64,000 bases of DNA, taken from positions 868,001 to 932,000 of the forward strand of contig VWND01000064.1 of NCBI GenBank assembly GCA_009599575.1. Direction: 5' to 3'. Below, in pieces: positions 22,581-33,113 of the stretch (the first letter of the stretch is position 1; the number at the start of each line of letters is the position of its first letter). The DNA comes from Blumeriella jaapii. Its lineage: Eukaryota > Ascomycota > Leotiomycetes > Helotiales > Drepanopezizaceae. The notes below the pieces were generated by a model. The model saw only the letters and a list, made by a program, of their open reading frames with translations. It did not search any database and was not told the origin of the DNA. The position numbers and the translations under genes are program-made.

Positions 22581-25351
22581 TCACTCATTCATCGCCGCCC
22601 CAAAAAGCTCCTCGTCCACTATCCCCAGCGAAGAACCCCTCAGCGGCGCCCATGCACACTCCGCTTCGCGCTCTTGCTCCTGATGCAGCCACGGTTTCAC
22701 GTCCGCCACGGGGCCACCGCTCTCGCCGTGCGCGCCCTCCTCCGGCGGCGGCACATCCCACTGCTGCTCCACCACGGCGTCGAGATTCAAAAACTCGCTC
22801 ATGTTGAGCTCGGCCGCATCGGCCCCCCCGCTCAGCCCGCCCAGATCCTGCGCCTCGACCGGCTGCAGCGGCGCGTCCGAATCCGGCGGGCTCAGGGCGT
22901 GCGCCGTGTTGGGGACGGGGGCGTCGTCGCTGGGGACGGCGCCGGCGCCGTCCGCGTCGTCGCTGGCCAACGACGGAGGTGGGCTGTGTCGGCTCGCGCG
23001 CTCCTCCGCCAGCCGCGCGTGGTGGGCGTGCATCTCCTTGTCGATGTTCACCTTGCGGATCGCGGCCTCGAGGAAGTGCGTGGCGAAGTCGGCGCTGGCG
23101 TACGTGTCGCGCAGCTTCTCGAGCACCGCCATGCACAGCGAGTAGCCGTCGATGGCCGCCCGGCGCTGCTCCTCCTGGCACGACTTGATGTCGAGGAGGT
23201 GGATGATGATGGCCGGGAGGAGGACCGTCACGCCCGTGGTGGGCAGGTACCTCTCCAGGGAGGCGGAGTGTAGATGCTGGCTGATGCGCGTGATCTCGCG
23301 CGAGGCCTCGTGGACCTGCGTGCTGGAAAAGTCATGGAGCGAGTGAGGGGCGCCGCTTGTGGATTTGGAAGAGGGGAGGATCTGGGGGCGGTGGAGGGCG
23401 GAGAGGGTGGTGTAGTAGATCATGTGCAACAGCGACCTCTGGACGAAGAGGGTCTTGCCCGCAGTGCCGGCGGGGACGTCGGCACTGTATCGACAGGCGG
23501 CGGGCAGCGCGAGGATCCATTGCTGGAGCGCGTCGTCGCAACTCCGGACCTCGTTCGTCTGATCCAGCTTCTTCGGGACGAGCATCACGCTGGAGCGCGT
23601 CGTGCCCTCGTGGCCTTCCATTCCCTGATTCCTCACGAGGACCGAGTACTGGGCCGCGAGGACCTGGGAGATGCAGTGACAGAGCTTCGACTTCGCCATG
23701 CACATCTGCGCCAGTTCCTGCTGCGCGTGCACATCTCGCACGATGACACAGTCCTGGCCCACAATGGCCGCCGCCCAGGGCAGCGTCGCGATTTCGAAAT
23801 CCGCCATCTCCAGCGCCGGGACATCATAATCCTCATCCTTGATCCGGGTCGGCCGGCGCATCCCCAGCGCCACGAGGCGATCCCGCATGAAGAGGGACCA
23901 CCAGATCCGTTTCCACAGCATCTGCTTCGCCTTGTCCATGCTGGAACTCGCGGGGTTGCGGTGCATGCCGATCGTGTAGGCGATGGAGATGGCCACGCCC
24001 ATCCAGTGCCAGGTGTCTTTCTGATCGTCGGGCGTCTCGTACCAGTACGTCATGAGGAGCAGGGACTGGACGAGAGACACCCGGTCGGTCTCGTAGTCGA
24101 AGTCGTAGAGAACCTAGCCCTCTGTTAGCCGTGGGCCTTGCGGTGCGGGGGGCCGGCATACCCTCGCTTTCTGGAAGAAGGCCTTCCGGGCCGCTTTCCG
24201 CGTCGTGTACCCGGCCGCCGTCAGATGGCCCATGTCCACAAACGCCACGCCCGCAAACATGATGGCCTGGAAGAGGAGCAGGCTGATCTGGCCCGACTGG
24301 CCGCTCCCGTCATCGAACATGCGCAGCGTGCTGCGCAGCTCCAGCAGCGGCATGTAGGGATGCACCCACTCGCAGAAGGCGCCCAGCAGCGCGTTGCGGG
24401 TCGGCACGCTGGGCAGGGACAGGGCGCCTTTGGCAAACAGGTAGTCGATGTCGACAGAGGTCATGCGCGACGGCAGCGGCTTCACGTAGCTCGGCAAGAC
24501 GTGCTTCATCACGGGCAGGCAGCTTCTCTGCCCCGGAGGGCCCGGAGGGGTCGCTAAGCGCGTCTTGGTGAGATCGCCGCCGATCGAGGCCGATGTCAAC
24601 AGCGCATAGGTCGGATCCTTGTGAGCCGCGGGCTGGAAGCCGAGCCTCCTCAGGTCCTGCCCTCGGTCCAGCTGCTTGCCGACGCTCTGGTCTAGACGTG
24701 TTAGCCAGGGGAATGGGAGAGGGACGCCGGCCGCCACGTACAGATCGAGTGGGGCTGATGCCCGCTCCCGAACTCGTCCGGGAAACCGTTCGAGGAACTG
24801 CTGCTGCTCCAGCGCCGGTCCTCTGGATGTCTGAGGTCAGCGGGATTCCCCATGCCATTGCTGTCATCCCCGCCGGCGAGCCTCCCGGGGTCCGTCGTGG
24901 GTGGCGCGGGCGTGCCGCGGTCGCCATGGAAGTTTTTCCTTTGAGCTATCAGTCTTGCTCTTCGTTGCCTCGCCCACTGCTCGCGGAGGGGTGGGGGGGT
25001 GAGAACTTACTTCCGCCGTTTGCTCTCGCCCAGCACGCACTTGATGCCGTCCATCTGGCAGTTGCTGCACGTGGCCTCGCCCTCGGGCGTGACGTGAAAG
25101 CGCTGCATCACGTCGCACCGCACCTTGCGCGCACGGCAGGCGGCGCAAGCCTTTGCGGCTCGGCGCTTGACCGGCTTGAAGTTGCCATTGGCATCGATGC
25201 CCGTCAGACTCAGCCGACGATGCTTGCGGTCGGGGGCCGGGTTGGTCTCGGACGGGGAGGGCGAGCCGATCTCTTGCGGCGGCGGCAGGCCATCGTTCGT
25301 GAAGAGCAGCGGTTGGGCAGGGCTTGCGGACGTGGGTTCCATTGCATTCAT
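22581..25351 (-). CDS. Zn2Cys6 fungal transcription factor, Ctf1/FarA-like
   Basis: Four exons by splice signals and frame: 25351-25011, 24953-24742, 24691-24162 and 24113-22581, giving 871 residues. Introns are 57, 50 and 48 bp; the last two have CTAAC branch sites. The first intron's acceptor is ambiguous by 6 bp without changing frame. Residues 69-105 form the binuclear zinc cluster (Cys 69, 72, 79, 95, 98, 105) after a KRRAAKA basic stretch. A Fungal_trans middle region follows, with KRIWWSLFMRDRLVALGMRR near residue 430 and an IKDEDYDVP block. That combination is known from cutinase/fatty-acid regulators (Ctf1-beta, FarA), so control of lipid or fatty-acid catabolic genes is my inference. 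The C-terminal 180 residues are acidic and serine/proline-rich, a likely activation region. The first two ATGs lie three codons apart; the upstream one is used here. It is a nuclear protein by family. Confidence 0.85.
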
Positions 25352-25898
25352 GGCGCGGGTGTTTTGGATGGCTTGGGAGCCCTATCAGCTATCTCTCCTT
25401 CGATTCTCCGATGTGGAACTCTCTGATGTGATGTCGCGGGCGGGTGGTGTCTTTTCCCCTCTCAATGGGCCCGTTCTCCGACCTGGTCTGGTGTGTCGGC
25501 GGTGGTGGTGGTGAGGGTGATCGCCTTCCACGGCGCCACGCCTCCTCTCTCCTCTCTCCTTTCCTCTGGTCTGGTCGGTCGGTGGTGCACAGTCGCCTAC
25601 CGTCCCTCGCCGCTCATTCTCTTCTCTTCTCTTGTCTTCCCTTCTCTTCTCGGGTCTGTCGATGATGGCCTCCCCCCCGCGACGGTTCCTCCCCGCGCGC
25701 TCCCTGCTCTCCTCTTCCGTGGTGCCGCGCGTGCGGTCGGCGACGCGTGCTGTACCTCCGCGGTGACCGACGTCCCAATCGTGGCGGGCCTTGCAAGGTC
25801 GATCTCTCAATCAAGTGCTTCACGCATTCATGTCCTGCGCGAGCTCAACCTTCCCGTCACGAGGCGGCGCGCATTCATTCTCCCGAATCGCAATAGTG
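25352..25898. promoter_or_regulatory. 5' flank of the Zn2Cys6 gene, pyrimidine/purine-biased
   Basis: Directly upstream of the transcription factor start. The minus strand is rich in GA tracts (CT tracts on plus, about 25540-25660), common in fungal promoters and 5' UTRs. No specific binding site was identified. Confidence 0.35.
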
Positions 25899-26048
25899 AT
25901 GCTGCTGAGGATGCTGATGATGTTGCGGATGCTGAGGATGTTGCGGATGCTGAGGATGCTGAGGATGCTGAGGATGCTGAGGATGCTGAGGATGCTGAGG
26001 ATGCTGAAGATGCTGAAGATGCTGAAGATGCTGAAGATGCTGAGGATG
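25899..26048. repeat. 9-bp minisatellite, GAGGATGCT units
   Basis: About sixteen units of GAGGATGCT with GAAGATGCT and GCGGATGTT variants. As the unit is 3n, it keeps long frames open on both strands (Asp-Ala-Glu repeats on plus; Gln-His-Pro or Ile-Leu-Ser repeats on minus). These are shadows of the repeat rather than a gene. Confidence 0.9.
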
Positions 26049-27309
26049 ATGGATTGAATGCAATCGAATGGAAGGGGCGCCGATGCGTGGCAGGTATCGT
26101 TCCTCACCTCGCACCATGGACGCTCGTCGTCGCAGCGAGGGCGGGAAGATGGGCGAGGAGGAGCTCTTCGTCGCGCCGTTCACTTGTCGACCGACATCCC
26201 CACCGGCGGCACGAAAGCTGGCCGTCTATGACGATAGCGCGCAGGCGGGCGTGGGTGTATCAAGCCAGTCCAGGACGGAAGTCACGTAGTCGCAAGCCCG
26301 TCCATTTAAGCGGGGGGAGTGACGGCGTGAATGGACGTATGCGGTTCAGGCGGAGGGGGGGGGGGGGGGTTTGGTTGGCGGGTTGGCGGGTTGGTGGGTT
26401 GGTGGGTTGGTGGGTTGGTTGGTTTGCGGAGGAAATGCAGGTGAAGTGGAACGAAGTCTCGATGGACCACTTTTTGGGGCATCGGCGACCACGGCCGGCT
26501 CGAGTCGGAAGGAGGGAGGGAGGGAGAGTAGGGAAGGAAAGAGGGAAGAATTGCGGGGCGGGTGGAGCGGAGCGGAGGGGCGGGGCGGGGGCGGGAGCGG
26601 GGGCGGGGGGGGGGGGCCCGGGGGTGAATGGAGTGGATGGAGTCGATGGGTGGAGTGGGTGGAGTGGGTGTGGAGATAGATGATGGCCCAGCCGAGAATC
26701 GAGAATCGAGAATCGCGAATCGGAGGAAAAGAGGACGGGGTTTATTGCTGTGAAGATGCGTGCTTGCATCGATGGGAACGGAAGGGAAAGATGGAAGGGT
26801 GGTGGTGGTGGTGGTGGTAGAGGAGCAGTGATAGTAGTGGTAGTCGCAGTAGTAGCAGTAGTAGAGCTGTAGTAGAGCTGTAGTAGAGCTGTAGTAAGAG
26901 TAAGAGTAAGAGTAAGAATAAGCGTAAGCGTAATCCCAAGACCAATACTAAGACTCACACCAAGAGAAATACCAAGAGAAAGCCCACGACTAATAAATAC
27001 CAAGACAAGCAAAGCAGTCTTCCGTCGCACTCACGGGCACCGCATCACCGACCCACGAACCCTAAGCATGTGAAGACATGTGCTTTTTCACGTGATAGCG
27101 GCCCGTGACCATTCCAGAACTGTACCGTACCGTACTGTACTGTACTGTCTTATTCAAGTACTGTACATACATACTGTACATACATATTGTACATACCACG
27201 CACCTTGTCCCCGCATCTCCGGCATGTCCCTCTGCATCGACCGTCCCCATTCTTTTCCAAGGCAATCGAGTCCCAAGCCAACATGAAAAGGGGACCATGA
27301 ATCAGGCAG
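26049..27309. other. Low-complexity intergenic DNA (G-runs, GGTTGGTG, GGTGGT, GTAAGA tracts)
   Basis: Holds a G-run near 26357, GGTTGGTGGGTT units to about 26425, GGGAGGGA and GGGGCGGGG tracts (26510-26620), GTGGAGTGGGTGGA units to about 26675, GGTGGT (about 26800-26820), GTAGTAGAGCT and GTAAGA units (26850-26930), and a CTGTACTGTAC tract at about 27120-27190. The long frames across this stretch follow the repeats and have no domain. Confidence 0.6.
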
Positions 27310-27565
27310 GATCGGGATCAGGATCCAAACCAAGATCAGGATCAAGTTCAAGTTCAAAACCAAGTTCAAAACCAAGTTCAAAATCAAGTTCAAAATCAAG
27401 TTCAAAATCAAGTTCAAAATCAAGTTCAAATCAAGCTCGAAATCAAGGTCAAAGCCAAGTTCAAAACCAAGAGTAAATCAAAATAAAAACCAAGATCAAA
27501 TCAAGATCAAATCAAGATCAAGACCAAGGTCAAATCAAGCTCCAAATCAAGCTCCATCCAATATT
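27310..27565. repeat. 12-bp minisatellite, AAATCAAGTTCA units
   Basis: Near-perfect direct units of AAATCAAGTTCA / AAACCAAGTTCA, grading into AATCAAGATC and AAGCTCCAAATC variants at the right end. It gives serine/lysine-rich frames on plus and leucine/asparagine/isoleucine frames on minus, which I regard as artefacts. Confidence 0.85.
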
Positions 27566-27599
27566 CCCCATACCATGATTCCTCTTCCGGTCCCACCTC

Positions 27600-27900
27600 C
27601 TCCACCACTAAGCCGATCCTCCTGAGTTCGAGCATGTACAGCACAGTACAGTCCAGTCCAGCACTTCCCCGGTACGGTCCATACTGTGTACATGCTATGT
27701 ACATGCTATCCAGTACTGAACATAGTATGTACAATAGTACTGTATGTACAGTACATAAATAGTGTGTACAATAGTATGTGCAATACCATAGTCCTCCCGC
27801 AAGTGAAGCACCGTATGTACAGTACATACAGCACAATGCCAGCCAGCCAGCCAGCTCGCTAGCTAGTGAGTTCCTTACCGACCCCCCCCCCCCCCCCCGC
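27600..27900. repeat. GTAC-rich palindromic tract followed by a C-run
   Basis: Many overlapping TGTACAGTAC, GTACATGC and AGTATGTACA words (27630-27830), most self-complementary around GTAC, then GCCAGCCAGCCA units and a run of Cs near 27885-27898. It could fold into several hairpins. No gene seen. Confidence 0.65.
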
Positions 27901-28187
27901 CCGAACAGCCCTGGCGCGCAGTCGACGATGTCGTCGCGCACGCACACGCGGGCCAAAGTCCCGAGTGCGCTCTCTCTCTCTCTCTTTCTCTGGAAAGGCC
28001 ATCATCCATGCTGTGTGTAGATGGGTGGGTAGGTGGGTCTGTGCGGTAAATGGCGGGTTTGAGTGGTGTGTTTGTGAAGAGATATACAGGGACCATGTGT
28101 GGGTACCTACTGACTGTACCTATATATTGTACCTTATCCACTCCGGCTTGACTAACGGTTGCACGACCAAGCAAACAGTCAGCTACT
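27901..28187. other. Intergenic DNA, no gene seen
   Basis: Contains a short CT microsatellite near 27971-27990 and GGTGGGT units near 28024-28040. No domain or RNA gene signature. Confidence 0.4.
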
Positions 28188-28440
28188 TTTCAGCTTTGGC
28201 ATTTGCCGTTTCGAAGTCTGACTTCACGAACACAATGGAGAACCATCCCGCCTGTAGGGGAAGGGCTCAAATAGCGGACCATTTGTCATATATTTCTTTT
28301 ATACAACTGCTTTCTCGAGAGTCTCTTGTGTGTAAAAATCCCCAGCTTAGCACGTTTCTAGTGCCCTGCGGGAGGCTTGAGGTTGCGCAGTTTCATTGCC
28401 CCCTCCAGACGTTAAATAATATCATTATCATTATTATTAT
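28188..28440 (+). repeat. Retroposon-like short repeat, copy 4, with (ATT)n tail
   Basis: Best preserved member of the 20.7-kb type. It shares the AATGGAGAACCATCCC, GGGGAAGGGCTCAAATAGCGG, CAACTGCTTTCTCGAG and AAAAATCCCCAGCTTAGCACG blocks, then CTCCAGACGTTAAATAATATCA and an ATT tail. It is in the same orientation as the other four. Confidence 0.7.
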
Positions 28441-28531
28441 GTATTGTATGTATTGTATGTAGGTATGTAGGTATGTAGGTATGTAGGTATGTAGGTATGT
28501 AGGTATGTAGGTATGTAGGTATGTAGGTATG
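28441..28531. repeat. 8-bp microsatellite, GTATGTAG units
   Basis: About ten perfect tandem units of GTAGGTAT directly after the retroposon-like tail, starting with TGTATTGTATG. It probably expanded from the tail sequence. A G-run follows at about 28551-28563. Confidence 0.9.
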
Positions 28532-28571
28532 TTCAAGATGGGGTTTTTTGCGGGGGGGGGGGGGTCTGATT

Positions 28572-28980
28572 CTACAAGAGAATCCTTGACCGAGAATCAA
28601 ATGCAGACCGCTTCGCAACCGCTCTCGCCTCATGGCATTTGCCACCACGGTATGTACAGTACAGCATGCAAGGGCCCGACTTCACGTTGTGGCCAGGGCC
28701 GATGATGACAGCGCTTTCGACAAAGTCCACGACTCTCACACGGCACTTCACGTCTTCCAAAATTGTGATCTCGTCGGTCCGATGTTCGTTCCGTTCCGTG
28801 GCCTCCCGTGCTTCTTCCGCTGAGGATGAGCGATGTCCTCAGACCCGCTCATCGGCCGTCCGCAGCTGCTTGATATCTATCTTAACGCCCAGCTTGCTAT
28901 TCCGCGTCCGCCGTCCCGCCCGGAGCTGCGTTTTGGGGAAAAAATCGAAGTCTCTGATCAAGAGGGCTTGTGCAGTATGA
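28572..28980 (-). pseudogene. Possible coding relic, unrecognised
   Basis: One minus-strand frame reads as a fairly ordinary protein for about 130 codons, broken by a single TGA near 28836-28842. Pieces include LLIRDFDFFPKTQLRAG, KLGVKIDIKQLR, and after the stop DEITILEDVKCRVRVVDF and VIIGPGHNVKSGP. The regular composition suggests a former gene or transposon fragment, but I do not recognise the family. The stop could be a CGA to TGA change. Low confidence. Confidence 0.25.
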
Positions 28981-31774
28981 TAACAGAGTCGACTTGTCGC
29001 ATAACATTTTTCTACAATACTATTCGGCGTTTTTAATATTATAGTCGCGATGATTTTGTTTTTATGTAAAATGCGTTTTAATCAGGATTATTTGAGATTA
29101 AAAATAATGTCGAGTTGGGACCACGGGAGGCTTATACTGTTGTACGAGGTGGAAAAAGCTTGAGAAGCAGCGAGGTCCGCCAAGGGGCTTTGAGAGGACA
29201 AAGGAAAAGGTTGCTTTGAATGAAGCCTTGGCGAAGATCCGTCAAGGCCCCAGGTTCAGTGTCGGTGCTGCCCTGCCCGGCTCCAGTCCCGCACGAAGTA
29301 TCCGCAGCGCAGTTGAAGAAGGGGGGAAGAACATGGCTGAAGAACAAGCTAGCTATGTACGTGCCAAGCAAGCTCCAGCTTTCTTCGTTCCTATCACACG
29401 CTTCCTGTCAAAAAAAAAAACGTTCTACGTGAAATGGTCAATGGTCCGCAAATGATAACACATACGAACGAGAAGTAAACCGACGACTTGCAAGCCGTGC
29501 GGATTGGCTGTTCTGCGGGCTACGGCTGTGGCTGTAGCGACGGAGGGTGTAATGAACGACGATACCCGTTTACACCGACCGCGATGGACCAGGCCCTGGT
29601 TTATGGCAAGATAAATGGTTGCGTTTGATAACGGACATGGAAAAGCCATCGAATGACATCTACTTTTTTTTTTTCTCTCATTTTTATACAACCCCCCTCC
29701 TTCCCAAAAACCCTTCTATTTAAACATCCATCCCGGCTCGCTTTCTACCACGCCCATCCGATGTCTTTGCGTTGCCTTTTTTTCTCTCTGTACTCGGGGC
29801 TCTAGGTAATATTAGAAGTGATAGAGTGAATATTGCCAGGAATCTTTTAGGAAGCTTTCAGAAAGAAAAAGTGTCATACAGGAATATGTGACATCACACC
29901 GCTGTATTTGGTGCACTTTCCGATATCATCATCCCCCCCCCCCCCCTTTTGCTGCGACAAAAAGCTTTTTGAGTATTGAGAAATAGCTCGTGCAACCCAT
30001 GAGCCCCGTCATACATAATCACGTAACTAGTACCTACAGTAAAGTACCCTAGGTTTCTTGCACTTGTTTGCGCGTGAATGCACGGTAGCTGGTAAGATAC
30101 AGATTCTGTAGGTTCTGTCAGAAGAACACGCCAACGCGAAGTAAGAATAGGTAAATTGGACTCATGGCGGTCGATACGATTGATCGGGGCGAGGAGATCT
30201 GAAAGGATGGAAGGAAGAGAAGAAGGAAGAAAGGCAGTGCCTATCTTTTTTATCATTGTAGTACTTGCATAGATAGGTAATGGATCGCAAGCTTTAGTAA
30301 GGTTGTTGTTACCCGCCGGCATGGCAGTGTCTTAATGTCGGAGCATTGCTTTGGGACATTTTCTTTTGCGTTTGATTATAAATCCGCTAGTATTGACCCG
30401 GTTCGTTATAAGTGTCGTGATCAGATTACTGTAAACACAGGCACAGAAACCACACGGATACGGCCATGTTAGCGGTGGGTGAAGGAGTCTGGGAAACAAC
30501 CTAGAAAGGAACAAAACACTACTGCGTGAATGGGAGCAGCTTTCAGCTGGAAAAAATCGTTGTTGTAGTAAGTATCTAAGGAGGGGTGGTCTGCTCTTAT
30601 ACCGTGAAAGGTAGTCAGTCGACTGCAAGAGCTTACAGCCTGTCACGGTGAACGGTGTAGTAAATCAGGGAGCAGAAAGGGCATTTATTCGAGGACGAAA
30701 TCTTGAGGATCTACGAGAGTACGAGGGATCCGTTTGACAACACCCCTAGGAACTGCCTAGGTCGTGCCTGCCTCGGGACTCGGTAGGGGTTTCGACCGGC
30801 TGGTTGCAGACTGGGAGTCGTGCCCTCTGACACAGCCCGAGTCTCGCTTAAGACACCAAGTTCTAAGGGTCCCAACGCATTACAGTTTTAAAACAACAAC
30901 TCTTGAAGATGGATATTGTGATTTTTAGAGTTTTTTTAGGTTAAGGTTATTTGTTTAATTTGACGTCGACGCGAAACCTCCAATCTTAGAAAAGCGGAGC
31001 TCCCGAATGATATTCGCTCGCTTGGAAGCCAGGCGCGCTGCTTGCTTTGACGTCGTTTAATAATAATCGCTATAACCCGTTTAGCTGAGAAAAACTCTAC
31101 TTTAATATCATAATTGTTTTACATATACGTAGCGGCGTTTCATTTTTTATGATAGAAAATAGCAATCTTTTGGTTCATGTACTGTAAGTACAAAAATCGT
31201 GCACCTTTTGCTTCCTATCACGTTTGTTTACCTCATCTTTCCAGGCAAACGGAAGTGCTGCTTCCCTCAACCGGAACATGCACCTGCCAAACCTGCCTTT
31301 TTTAGTGAACAATAACAACAAACCTATTTTCGAAACATCAAACAACAAAAATGTCAGTATTAAACATCGGTCTACAACTGATATATACTATCGCTCTAAT
31401 TATAAACGGCGATAAAAACCATCCCACGCCGAAATCCCGCTCACGTATCAAGCTTCTGAGGTTCCACAAAACACGTGCCGTAGAAAGACAGCCAAAGAAA
31501 GGTAAGGTAGGTAAGCAGCGAGTCGATCCGCTTTCAAAGCACCCCTTTCCAATCTCTCCCCTTCCCCTCTAACGGCTCGTGGGGCGCACACATCGGTTCT
31601 TTCATCCGGATCCGGAATGCTCGGAACGATGCGTTTCGCTCTGGCGTGACGGTCCCTTCGGCCTCTGGGCCCGGCCGCGCGCGCGGGGAGTTAATTGCCT
31701 GATCGATAGAGATGTTCTACACCAGGTACAAGGAGATGGGCTTGGATCTAGGCATCTCTTTTTCGGGTTAAGCG
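28981..31774. other. Long intergenic stretch, no supportable gene
   Basis: Contains AT-rich patches (29000-29110, 30890-31200) around a GC-richer island (about 30640-30890). One plus frame at about 29150-29455 looks coding-like (pieces such as KVALNEALAKIRQGPRFSVG) but has no recognisable domain. No tRNA or 5S rRNA signature was seen. Confidence 0.4.
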
Positions 31775-31830
31775 GGTCAGGTCAAGTCAGGTCAAGTCAG
31801 GTCAAGTCAGGTCAAGTCAGGTCAAGTCAA
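31775..31830. repeat. 10-bp tandem repeat, GTCAGGTCAA units
   Basis: Five to six tandem units of GTCAGGTCAA, ending in GTCAAGTCACT. No gene is associated. Confidence 0.85.
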
Positions 31831-31967
31831 GTCACTATCTTCACCATGCACCGTTCGTTGGCGGCTAGATACATACGTTTTTCGACGGTGGCAAAGTTGG
31901 TTGACAGCCTATTTATGTACCTGTATATACCAATTTGAAGTGTTTCTTGGGCGAGTTGTTGTGACAG

Positions 31968-32135
31968 TATACCAGAACATACCATACCATAACATACCAT
32001 ACCAGAACATACCATACCAGAACATACCAAACCATCCCAAAACATAACATACCCAACCACAATATACCATCCCAAAACATGACATACCCAACCATAACAT
32101 ACCCAACCATAACATACCCAACCATCCCATCCCAA
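31968..32135. repeat. Tandem ACATACC-type repeat
   Basis: Irregular units such as CATACCATAACATACC, CAGAACATACC and CAACCATAACATACC across about 170 bp. Minus-strand frames here encode tyrosine/tryptophan/glycine/methionine-rich peptides that only reflect the repeat. Confidence 0.85.
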
Positions 32136-32354
32136 ACCATCTATTCGCGATCCCGATTACGGAATACTTACACATCCCCTCCCCTCCTTTGACACCGTCG
32201 ATCTTATGCTCAATCCATCTCCAGCGCCACCCTGCGTCCTTTGCCATTCCCCCACATGCCGTCCTGTCCTATGCTCTCTACCAAGCCACGCATGCAAAGC
32301 AGATATAATCACAACCCCAAGCCATCACATGATGTTTACCGATCTTGCCTGACC

Positions 32355-32356
<2 letters not shown>

Positions 32357-32397
<41 letters not shown>
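32357..32397. repeat. (CA)n dinucleotide microsatellite
   Basis: About twenty uninterrupted CA units, 0.7 kb upstream of the alcohol dehydrogenase start. Confidence 0.95.
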
Positions 32398-32399
<2 letters not shown>

Positions 32400-33113
32400 G
32401 GAGCCACTACCAAAGCGGCCTCCACCCAACAGCTGGCCGACTTGCCATCTCCCGCCTCTCTCCCACCCCGTGCTGTGCCGCACAGGCACAGGAAGGGAAG
32501 CACCGAGTCCATCGATGCTGTGCGGTAGGTACCTACAGAGGAGTACCTGCCTACCGCGCCGCGGGGCAGCTTCGCAGAGGGCAACGAGCGGACGACGTCA
32601 CTTGCAGAGGACGGGGGGAAAGCGCCATGCGCCCGCCCCATCGACCACGCTCCGCCAAGCAGGGAAAGTGCGTATCTAGAGGAGGAAGCGACTTCCGACG
32701 ACGGGGCCAGAAAGACGGAAGCGACCAAAGCGAAAGCGACCAAAGGGACCCAAGGGACCCAAGCGACCACAAGGACCAAAAAGTCGCACCCCGGAAGGCG
32801 GGGAACGCGGAAGGAGGGGAGGGAGGGAGGACGGAGCAAATGGTCCTTGGAAGGAAAGAGCGAGAGAAGAAACAAGGGAGGGAAGGAAGAAAGGGAGGGA
32901 GGATGGACAAGTGGTGAGGTCATTGCCTCTGCCTTGCCTTTGCCTTGCCTGTGATGCTTATAGCTGTGAGGGGTCGCGACTTGCAAAGCTTCGTCTTCCA
33001 AACAATTCCTCGCCCATTCACCACCTCCACCACCATCAGGGCAGACGTCGTACGATCGCATTCCACGCCTCATCCCCCCCCAGCCGTGACGACCTCCACA
33101 GCAAGCAGCAGAG
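32398..33113. promoter_or_regulatory. 5' flank of the alcohol dehydrogenase gene, with a purine tract
   Basis: On plus, about 32690-32915 is strongly purine-rich (GGGACCCAAGCGACC and GGAGGGAGGG units), followed by TTTGCCTTGCC repeats at 32930-32950 and a pyrimidine-rich leader to the ATG. No specific motif was assigned. The antisense frame of 273 codons here is a composition artefact. Confidence 0.35.

Noticed and set aside
22371..24128. Plus-strand frames of 284-300 codons opposite the Zn2Cys6 gene
   Set aside because: They mirror GC-rich coding sequence on minus, which has a coherent domain structure and splice sites. The plus peptides are Arg/Val/Gly-rich and have no family features.
25493..26683. 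A 396-codon plus-strand open frame upstream of the transcription factor
   Set aside because: It exists because the 9-bp GAGGATGCT array keeps the frame open. The remainder is arginine/serine/glycine-rich with no domain and overlaps promoter-like DNA.
26260..27030. A 256-codon minus-strand frame rich in Leu, Thr and Pro
   Set aside because: Driven by GTAAGA, GGTGGT and GGGCGG repeats. No start context, splice partners or domain.
27310..28531. CRISPR-like direct repeats (AAATCAAGTTCA and GTATGTAG arrays)
   Set aside because: Units are contiguous without unique spacers, and the genome is eukaryotic. They are plain mini- and microsatellites.
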